64,000 nucleotides of DNA, taken from contig JAIMAQ010000002.1 in assembly GCA_023511875.1 (NCBI GenBank), positions 124,001 to 188,000 of the forward strand, read 5' to 3'. This DNA comes from Thermoflavifilum sp. (lineage in GTDB: Bacteria > Bacteroidota > Bacteroidia > Chitinophagales > Chitinophagaceae). Below, piece after piece: positions 54,800-61,721 of this stretch. The notes beneath the pieces were generated by a model. The model was not told where the DNA came from. It searched no databases and was given only the letters and a program-made list of their open reading frames with translations. A program made the position numbers and the translations under genes. How positions within the stretch are numbered: the first letter of the stretch is position 1; every line of letters begins with the position of its first letter.

Positions 54800-55807
54800 A
54801 TGGAATGGTTTCATACACATATTGTTTTTGCCGATCCTTGGTGGCTGGTACTGCTGGCATTATTGCCATTGTGGATATATCTGTATATACGCCGCCAGCG
54901 GCAACAGCAGGTATATATGCAGGTGCCCGCTACCAGTGGGCTCAAACGGCTTCCCGTATCCTGGAAAGTAAAATGGCGTAGACTATTGTGGATATTGCGT
55001 ATGCTTGTATACCTGTTACTGGTGGTAGCTCTGGCTCGGCCACAGGCTACCGATGTTTTGCAAAATATCAACAGCGAGGGAATTGATATCGTGATTAGTT
55101 TGGATATTTCTGGAAGCATGTTGGCCCAAGATTTCCATCCCAACCGTATTGAGGCTGCTAAAGCCGTTGCCCGTAATTTTATTGAACATCGCCCCAACGA
55201 CCGCATCGGATTAGTCATTTTTGCTGGCCAAGCTTTCACACAATGCCCGCTCACCATTGATCATCAATTTTTGATTCAACAATTAGAAAAAGTACATAGT
55301 GGATTATTGCCCGATGGTACGGCTATTGGTGATGGGCTGGCGACAGCAGTAGAAAGGTTGCGTGAAATCCCCGGGAAAAGTAAGGTGATTATTTTATTGA
55401 CAGATGGGGTGAATAACATGGGCCTTATCGATCCACTGACAGCGCTACAGATTGCCCGCACGTTTCACATACGCGTCTATACTATTGGTGTAGGTACACG
55501 AGGCGTGGCACCATATCCTGTGCCTTTGCCTGGAGGAGGTACTCAGCTCCAGGATATGCCCGTGCAAATTGATGAGGCCTTGTTGAAAAAGATTGCTAGT
55601 GAAACAGGCGGCGAATATTTCCGCGCAACAGGCAACACTTCACTTCGCCGTATATACAACCAAATTGACCAAATGGAAAAAACTAAAATCCAAGTATCGT
55701 CGTATACACAATATGCAGATGTATTTTTTCCATTGGCTATAGCAGCCGCAGTTCTCCTTTTCTTAGAAATGATATTACGATATACCGTTTTAAAAAGCCT
55801 ACCTTAA
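54800..55807 (+). CDS. BatA-like membrane protein with von Willebrand A domain
   Basis: 335 residues. There are two N-terminal transmembrane helices (~10-28 and ~58-80) and one at the C terminus (~305-325). The VWA domain between them has the MIDAS motif DISGSM in IVISLDISGSMLAQDF and a later LTDGVNNMG. It is the usual end partner of the MoxR-DUF58-BatD set, but batB and batC, which normally follow, are missing and rsgA comes next. Function: periplasmic metal-dependent binding in stress tolerance. Confidence 0.92.
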   Translation: MEWFHTHIVFADPWWLVLLALLPLWIYLYIRRQRQQQVYMQVPATSGLKRLPVSWKVKWRRLLWILRMLVYLLLVVALARPQATDVLQNINSEGIDIVISLDISGSMLAQDFHPNRIEAAKAVARNFIEHRPNDRIGLVIFAGQAFTQCPLTIDHQFLIQQLEKVHSGLLPDGTAIGDGLATAVERLREIPGKSKVIILLTDGVNNMGLIDPLTALQIARTFHIRVYTIGVGTRGVAPYPVPLPGGGTQLQDMPVQIDEALLKKIASETGGEYFRATGNTSLRRIYNQIDQMEKTKIQVSSYTQYADVFFPLAIAAAVLLFLEMILRYTVLKSLP

Positions 55808-55842
55808 TAACGATCTATTTATCTTTACTCCCAAAAATTTTC

Positions 55843-56763
55843 TTGAAAGCTATTATTTACAAATCTACTGGGAGCTGGTATCAGGCCCGCACTGCCGATG
55901 GGCAATGGATTACTTGTCGTATAAAAGGTAAACTCAAAATTGATGAAGATATTTCTTCTACAAATCCTGTAGCAGTGGGTGATGAGGTAATGGTAGAACA
56001 AGACCCCCAAACTGGTGATGTGTTGATCACGGAAATCTTGCCTCGAAAAAATTATATCATTAGGAGCTCTCCGCACCGACGTGGACAAAAACATATTTTG
56101 GCGGCTAATCTCGATCAAGCCTGGCTCATGGCTACGCTTACTCAACCCCGTACCTCAACGGGATTCATAGATCGTTTCTTAGTAACTACAGCTGCTTATC
56201 ATATCCCCACAACTATTTTGATCAACAAAATGGATTTGTGGGGAGAAGAAGAACAGGCTCTCGCAGACGAGTGGACGGCATTGTATGAAGAGATGGGTTA
56301 TCTGGTGGAATGGATTTCGGTGAAAGAAGGAATAGGTATCGCTGAATTGCAGCCGAAATTGCAAGATCAAACCACATTAATTGCAGGGCATTCAGGAGTA
56401 GGCAAGTCGTCGCTCATCAATTTATTGATTCCAGGATTATCATTACGCACGCAACCCGTGAGCCGATGGTCGGAAAAAGGTATGCATACCACTACATTTG
56501 CAGAGATGTTTGAACTGCCTTTTGGTGGGCGCATCATTGATACTCCTGGCATTCGTGAATTTGGGCTGATAGATATTGCTCCAGAAGAGCTCAGTCATTA
56601 TTTCTTAGATATGCAAAAATATCTTACCAGTTGCATGTTCAACAATTGCTTACATGTTAATGAGCCTGGATGTGCAGTAAAAGCAGCTGTGGAAGAAGGG
56701 AAAATTCATATTTGGCGATATAAAAATTACCTGAATATTTTAGAAACCCTTCAACAAGAGTGA
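55843..56763 (+). CDS. rsgA: ribosome small subunit-dependent GTPase A, TTG start
   Basis: 306 residues with the circularly permuted GTPase order of RsgA: an OB fold (~1-75), NKMDLWG (G4), then the P-loop HSGVGKSSLINLL (G1), TTTFAEMF and DTPGIREFG (G3), and a zinc-binding CMFNNCLHVNEPGC tail. It checks 30S maturation. The frame starts with TTG at 55843; the next ATG is too far in to keep the OB fold, so the TTG start is well supported. It lies 36 bp after batA. The protein is complete. Confidence 0.95.
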   Translation: MKAIIYKSTGSWYQARTADGQWITCRIKGKLKIDEDISSTNPVAVGDEVMVEQDPQTGDVLITEILPRKNYIIRSSPHRRGQKHILAANLDQAWLMATLTQPRTSTGFIDRFLVTTAAYHIPTTILINKMDLWGEEEQALADEWTALYEEMGYLVEWISVKEGIGIAELQPKLQDQTTLIAGHSGVGKSSLINLLIPGLSLRTQPVSRWSEKGMHTTTFAEMFELPFGGRIIDTPGIREFGLIDIAPEELSHYFLDMQKYLTSCMFNNCLHVNEPGCAVKAAVEEGKIHIWRYKNYLNILETLQQE

Positions 56764-56786
56764 TGTATAAACCATAGCAGAGCAAA

Positions 56787-56981
56787 TTACCAATTTTTGC
56801 GGATGCTTGGGGGGAAGATTTGTAGTTTTTTCTGGTGTGATTTGATATTAGGATTGCTAACAAGCTTTTCAGCTCCAACGGCTGGAACTGATTTGCGGGC
56901 ACAACCTATGGCAAAGCAACAAATACAGCTGAATATCAATGTGATAAATACATTGAAGAAGCCATTATTTGTTTTCCTCAT
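56787..56981 (-). CDS. small lipoprotein overlapping the end of the gamma-carbonic anhydrase gene
   Basis: 64 residues from the ATG at 56981. The sequence is a typical lipoprotein signal (FITLIFSCICCFAIGC) followed by ARKSVPAVGAEKLVSNPN and a basic tail to RKNW. It overlaps the 3' end of the anhydrase by 17 bp in another frame, a common operon arrangement. Short Bacteroidota lipoproteins with a VGAEKL-like core seem familiar, but no function is known. Being short, it could still be chance; the intact lipobox argues otherwise. Confidence 0.55.
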   Translation of the reverse strand: MRKTNNGFFNVFITLIFSCICCFAIGCARKSVPAVGAEKLVSNPNIKSHQKKLQIFPPSIRKNW

Positions 56982-57486
56982 ACCAGCCCGAGTAAAAAAT
57001 ATAGTTGTTAGCGATTCGTTCAATTTCCCGATTCACTTCTTCAATAGGTACTTCTTTCACTTTTCTAGCAGGTACACCTGCATAAATACAACCGCTTTCC
57101 ACCTCAGTTCCTTGTAGTACTACAGCGCCTGCAGCAATGATGACGTTGGAATGAATATGTGCTTTATCCATCACAATAGCGCCCATGCCAATAAGTACAT
57201 TGTCATCTACTGTACAGCCATGAAGAATAGCACGATGTCCGATAGTGACATGATCGCCTATGATGGTGCAAGTTTTTTGATAAGTACAATGGATAATAGC
57301 TCCATCTTGAATATTTACTCGATTACCAATACGTATGCTGTTGACATCGGCACGGATTACGGCATTAAACCAGATGCTGCAATCGTTTTTAATGACCACA
57401 TCACCCACAATTGTGGCATTGGGCGCAATGAAACAATTTTCCCCAATTTCTGGATAACGATCTTTTACGGCTAAAATGATAGGCAT
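56965..57486 (-). CDS. gamma-carbonic anhydrase-like hexapeptide-repeat protein (YrdA/PaaY family)
   Basis: 173 residues, left-handed beta-helix of hexapeptide repeats (ENCFIAPNATIVGDVVI, NRVNIQDGAIIH). Zinc-type histidines are seen at IIHCTYQ, VTIGHRAILHG. The full three-His site is present, so weak carbonic anhydrase or thioesterase activity is possible; most family members have no proved activity. It is transcribed toward rsgA and is followed by the small lipoprotein. Divergent from the aminotransferase. Confidence 0.92.
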   Translation of the reverse strand: MPIILAVKDRYPEIGENCFIAPNATIVGDVVIKNDCSIWFNAVIRADVNSIRIGNRVNIQDGAIIHCTYQKTCTIIGDHVTIGHRAILHGCTVDDNVLIGMGAIVMDKAHIHSNVIIAAGAVVLQGTEVESGCIYAGVPARKVKEVPIEEVNREIERIANNYIFYSGWYEENK

Positions 57487-57552
57487 AATCGTAAATTAAA
57501 TAATTAATAGGAATAGAACTTAGCTGTTTTCGTATACTCAACCAAACCATGA

Positions 57553-57560
57553 TACCTTTG
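57553..57560 (+). promoter_or_regulatory. -7 box of the aminotransferase gene
   Basis: TACCTTTG, full TAnnTTTG match and followed by CA, lies 19 bp before the ATG at 57580. A TTTTCG about 20 nt upstream is a fair -33 box. Confidence 0.55.
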
Positions 57561-57579
57561 CAAAAATACAACCTGCCTT

Positions 57580-58779
57580 ATGAATCTTCGTGAGTTATTT
57601 TTTCGGCATTTAGCGCAGACTTCCGATGAGCCTATGGGCTGGGAAGTAGCAAAGGCAGAAGGGGCATATATTTGGGGTGCTGATGGCAAAAAGTATTTGG
57701 ATTTAATTGGAGGGATCAGTGTGTGTTATATTGGGCATCGTCATCCACGGGTATTACAGGCCATTGAAGATCAATTACACCGCTATTTACATGTTATGGT
57801 TTATGGCGAACTTATTCAGTCGCCACAAGTGCAATATGCCCAATTGCTCACCAAGCATTTACCAGAATCATTGCAGCAAGTATATTTTACCAATTCTGGA
57901 GCAGAAGCCATAGAAGGTGCAGTGAAATTGGCCAAGCGCTATACTGGCAGGCCGCATGTAATTGCTTTTCATCGAAGTTATCATGGTTCCACACAAGGAG
58001 CACTGAGTTTAATGGGTGATGAGTACTGGCGCCAAGCCTATAGGCCTTTATTGCCGGGTATATATCGTTTCCCATACAATGCAGATGAGGTGCTGGAAGC
58101 CATTGATGAACGTACGGCATGTGTGGTTATGGAAACTATTCAGGCCGAAGCTGGCGTGGTGGTTCCAGATGTACGTTGGATACAGGCTGTAGCTCAGCGT
58201 TGCCGAGAAGTTGGAGCATTGTTGATTTTAGATGAAGTACAATGTGGATTCGGGCGGAATGGAACGCTTTGGGCTTTTGAACAATTTGACATTGTGCCCG
58301 ATATTTTGGTGTTGGGCAAAGCATTAGGTGGCGGTTTACCGTTAGGAGCTTTTATTGCATCAGCTACTCTCATGCAAGTACTTACGCATCATCCGGTGTT
58401 GGGGCATATCACCACTTTTGGTGGGCATCCTTTGTGTTGTGCTGCTGGCATGGCTGCTTTTGAAGTGTTGTTGGAAGAACAATTATGGAAGCAAGTATTG
58501 GCCAAAGCGGCTGTATTTCAACAAGAGTTGCGATCTCTTTCTTGTCGTGCCATACGTGCTCGTGGATTAATGATCGGTATTGAGTTTGAATCGCCCGCGC
58601 TCAATCAGCAAATCATTCGCCGATGCCGTGAACGTGGCGTGCTCACCGATTGGTATTTGTTTGCCCCAGCATGTATGCGTATTGTACCTCCTTATATCAT
58701 AACTGAGGAGCAAATTAGAGAAGCTTGTGCGGTGATTCGTGAAGCTGTTGATGAAACAAGAAAGCGATCAGAAGTCTAA
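57580..58779 (+). CDS. class III (ornithine/acetylornithine-type) aminotransferase
   Basis: 399 residues, PLP fold type I. The segments are FTNSGAEAIEGAVKLAKRYTGR, then ILDEVQCGFGRNG, and the PLP lysine in VLGKALGGGLPLGAF. Class III enzymes act on omega-amino groups (ornithine, acetylornithine, GABA, diaminopimelate derivatives). No arginine-biosynthesis neighbours are present, so the substrate is open. It converges on the DUF5686 gene with a 12-bp overlap of the ends. Confidence 0.92.
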   Translation: MNLRELFFRHLAQTSDEPMGWEVAKAEGAYIWGADGKKYLDLIGGISVCYIGHRHPRVLQAIEDQLHRYLHVMVYGELIQSPQVQYAQLLTKHLPESLQQVYFTNSGAEAIEGAVKLAKRYTGRPHVIAFHRSYHGSTQGALSLMGDEYWRQAYRPLLPGIYRFPYNADEVLEAIDERTACVVMETIQAEAGVVVPDVRWIQAVAQRCREVGALLILDEVQCGFGRNGTLWAFEQFDIVPDILVLGKALGGGLPLGAFIASATLMQVLTHHPVLGHITTFGGHPLCCAAGMAAFEVLLEEQLWKQVLAKAAVFQQELRSLSCRAIRARGLMIGIEFESPALNQQIIRRCRERGVLTDWYLFAPACMRIVPPYIITEEQIREACAVIREAVDETRKRSEV

Positions 58780-61257
58780 TTGTACACTGCCAAAGATGCC
58801 GAAGTTTTGATGATAAGCTTCTGTAGATGGAATCTTCGGCGTTACCCGCCATACAAAATCAATTCGGAAAAAATGGAGGATATTTTCAATACCTGTTCCC
58901 AGTTCTAGATAAGGATGGCCTTGTAAGGTTTTAAAGGGGCTGGATCCTTGAAGATTTAATTGTTGATTGGGAGCAGATAGATTGCCAATGATGGCCTTAG
59001 CCGTCCAGAATTGCCGAAGTTTAAGCCAATGCAACAAAGGAATATAAGTAAAAATACCTCCACCTATATCGTGCTCGATCATGAAACCAGCATATTCATC
59101 GCAGAGAAATTCATACCGTTGCATCATATTGAAGGCATATTTATCATAGTAATATAAATTATTTCCCGGTGGTACTTGGAGCAATACAAAGGGTAGCGTG
59201 CCATAAATTTTACCACCAAAGAAGTTGTAATACAAATGCCCAAAAGGGGCTATGCTCATATAATCTGATATGCTGGCAGTGACTTTCTGAAAATTGTATT
59301 GGCTATTGAGTAATCCCTTTAGGCCTAGAGTAAATTTCACATCTACAATTGGATAATCGCTTCCTAAGCTAATACGATAGTAATTTCCTTCAAGAAATTT
59401 TTCTTGATAAGCATAGCGTAATTCGAGGGAAACTTCTGAATTGGCCAGTGTGTTGCCTGTTTTGCCATCAATAACAAAATCATCTTTAGTGGGGAGTGGT
59501 GCATAAGGAGTGAATTGTTGATTCACAAAACTAATGTGCTGAGAAAAACCGCTATACCCTTCTTTATAAAATTCAAATCTTTTTTCATCGACCATCACGA
59601 ATTTTTGCGTAACACCGGGTTTATATACCGCCAGTGTAAAAATATTATCTGTACTTATTTGGTCGTAATAAATAGCTCCATTGTCGAGGTCATGTGTATA
59701 CGATGCATATAGATACATACGAGGCCTACGGTGCAAAATCCATAGAGCAGAAGCATGTCCTTTAAACGCGTGATCTTTAAAACCATAAGCCAGGTAGTTA
59801 TTGAGATAAATATTTTTGCTAAATTGTGTATTAGTGCCCACATCGAGTCGGAGCCTAATGTTTTCCAAATGATTAGCCGATAATTCGTAATAGTAAGGGC
59901 CAAATTCTAACGGCCCTACTTCTTTAACACCTGTTACCAGAAATTGAACTGTACGTGAATAGCGTTGAAAAGTGGGATTGTGTTGTAACGAATCTACCAT
60001 TTCGTATACCCCTTTTTCTTGTCGGGCTAATGGCTCAAATCGATGGGTATTCCAAAAGCTATCTGTGCGTTCGCGAGCCTGTGGTAATACTACGATGTTG
60101 TCTTTAAACGATGGATTGTTAAATATGTTAGTGGCTGCAGTATCATTGATTGCCAGTGGCTCATAAAGCGTTGTTTTTCTTCCTATAAAAGTGAGTTTGT
60201 TGGCAACGGGGGTATAAAAATCGGCAATAAATTTATCTTTTGCGATGAACCACATTGAATCATTGAGTGGTTTATATTCTTGTACTAGACTCACTCGCGA
60301 AACGAAGTTCAGGTTAGCATTTTGGCTTACTTCCAGATTCATTTTTTGAATAGCAAAGGTGGTATCGTTTACCCAGAAATCACCCGTGAATACATTTTCA
60401 TTTTTACGCTTGGGAATAAAAGTGATATGAAAGCAACGTCTTCCATCAATGTATTGGGTATCTACGAGCTGATAATCGTAATACAGGGTGGCAAAGTTGG
60501 CAATAGGACTTACAAATTCTTTGTCGAATACAGGAATAAAATTGTCGTATACATTTAGGTTTTGATACATAGTGCCCAGATAGCGCGTGATGCTTTTGTT
60601 TTTAATACCAGATGTTTTACTGGCAATAATGATTTCTTTGGTGCGGTGGGGATTGCGTTGAAAATAAAAATCTGAAATAGTTTCGGTAAACAAGATGGGC
60701 AGATAAATATCTCCAGTTTCGGAAGTATCTACATTATTGAGCACAAACTGAAAAGGTTGAAACAATTTCGAATGCAGAAATTTGTTTTTATCAATTTTAT
60801 TAATATCAAATTCAAGCTTGTTGTATACTTTTTCTTTATAACTTTCAAATCGATCCATATTGTTATAAGGTTTTCGTTGAATGATTTTTCTTAAGATAAT
60901 GAGTGCAGGGTTTACGCCTGCATGTACGACTACTTCATTGATGGTATAGCCCGAGCGTTCTAGCTGAAAGGAAATATATTGAGAGTCGATATGTTGTTTT
61001 ACGGGTAATACCAGGCGTTTGTAGCCTAACACGCTTGCCATCAAAGAATCTGCAGGGAGTTGATTCAAGGTAAATTTAAATTGACCGTTTTGATCGGCCA
61101 CCATACCCACATCTGTGCCCTTAAATTGTACGCCCGCAAAGGGAAGTGCTTCGCCTGTATGCGCATCGCGCACGATTCCAGAAATGATGATAGATTGTGC
61201 TGGAGATAGTTTCCAGAAACATAATACCAGGCACCAACACAATAGGTTTTTAGGCAT
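58768..61257 (-). CDS. DUF5686 outer membrane protein with carboxypeptidase-like domain
   Basis: 829 residues. A signal peptide (LLCWCLVLCFWKLSPAQS) precedes a carboxypeptidase-regulatory-like domain (~24-110, SGIVRDAHTGEALPFAG, then GYKRLVLPV). The long remainder, ending GSVQLDF, matches the DUF5686 outer-membrane barrel family that is widespread in Bacteroidota. No plug domain is present, so it is not a TonB receptor. Function unknown; envelope assembly or signalling has been suggested for relatives. It overlaps the aminotransferase end by 12 bp. Confidence 0.88.
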   Translation of the reverse strand: MPKNLLCWCLVLCFWKLSPAQSIIISGIVRDAHTGEALPFAGVQFKGTDVGMVADQNGQFKFTLNQLPADSLMASVLGYKRLVLPVKQHIDSQYISFQLERSGYTINEVVVHAGVNPALIILRKIIQRKPYNNMDRFESYKEKVYNKLEFDINKIDKNKFLHSKLFQPFQFVLNNVDTSETGDIYLPILFTETISDFYFQRNPHRTKEIIIASKTSGIKNKSITRYLGTMYQNLNVYDNFIPVFDKEFVSPIANFATLYYDYQLVDTQYIDGRRCFHITFIPKRKNENVFTGDFWVNDTTFAIQKMNLEVSQNANLNFVSRVSLVQEYKPLNDSMWFIAKDKFIADFYTPVANKLTFIGRKTTLYEPLAINDTAATNIFNNPSFKDNIVVLPQARERTDSFWNTHRFEPLARQEKGVYEMVDSLQHNPTFQRYSRTVQFLVTGVKEVGPLEFGPYYYELSANHLENIRLRLDVGTNTQFSKNIYLNNYLAYGFKDHAFKGHASALWILHRRPRMYLYASYTHDLDNGAIYYDQISTDNIFTLAVYKPGVTQKFVMVDEKRFEFYKEGYSGFSQHISFVNQQFTPYAPLPTKDDFVIDGKTGNTLANSEVSLELRYAYQEKFLEGNYYRISLGSDYPIVDVKFTLGLKGLLNSQYNFQKVTASISDYMSIAPFGHLYYNFFGGKIYGTLPFVLLQVPPGNNLYYYDKYAFNMMQRYEFLCDEYAGFMIEHDIGGGIFTYIPLLHWLKLRQFWTAKAIIGNLSAPNQQLNLQGSSPFKTLQGHPYLELGTGIENILHFFRIDFVWRVTPKIPSTEAYHQNFGIFGSVQLDF

Positions 61258-61334
61258 AGGTTGGCAATCAATTTTGCAATTTAACGCATTTTTATAGGTG
61301 CATGGTCATATTATCGTTAGTTTAGTCTATAAAG

Positions 61335-61721
61335 ATGCTTGATATGAAAAATTCTGTTTCACGATTCTCCTGGAAGGCTCGCCTGCAAAGCTTTAGATAC
61401 GCTTTTGCAGGTATATATCGACTCATGATTAAGGAGCATAATGCGCGCATTCATTTAGTAGCCACTATTTTGGCAATAGTTGCTGGCATATGGTTGCATA
61501 TTGGTTTGAGTGGCTGGCTGGCGGTAGTGATAGCGATAGGTATGGTATGGGCTGCAGAAGCATTGAATAGTGCTATAGAAGCACTTACCGATATGGTTTC
61601 GCCTGAGTACAACATACAAGCCAAGTATGTAAAAGACTTTGCCGCAGCAACAGTATTGATTACGGCCATCACAGCAGTTGTCATTGCTTGTTTGGTTTTT
61701 ATTCCACGGTTAATGGCTTAA
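61335..61721 (+). CDS. dgkA: diacylglycerol kinase-type integral membrane kinase
   Basis: 128 residues (ATG 61335 or 61344) with three transmembrane helices. The family signature EALNSAIEALTDMVSPE lies at ~76-92 and the N-terminal part has FRYAFAGIYRLMIKEHNARIH. The gene group covers diacylglycerol kinase and undecaprenol kinase; both recycle lipids at the inner membrane and the choice is not decidable here. It converges on mfd with a 4-bp overlap (61718-61721). Confidence 0.9.
   Translation: MLDMKNSVSRFSWKARLQSFRYAFAGIYRLMIKEHNARIHLVATILAIVAGIWLHIGLSGWLAVVIAIGMVWAAEALNSAIEALTDMVSPEYNIQAKYVKDFAAATVLITAITAVVIACLVFIPRLMA

Noticed and set aside
56797-57117. 106-codon plus-strand frame across the anhydrase end
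   Set aside because: It is antisense to the anhydrase and the small lipoprotein and has no domain or signal of its own.
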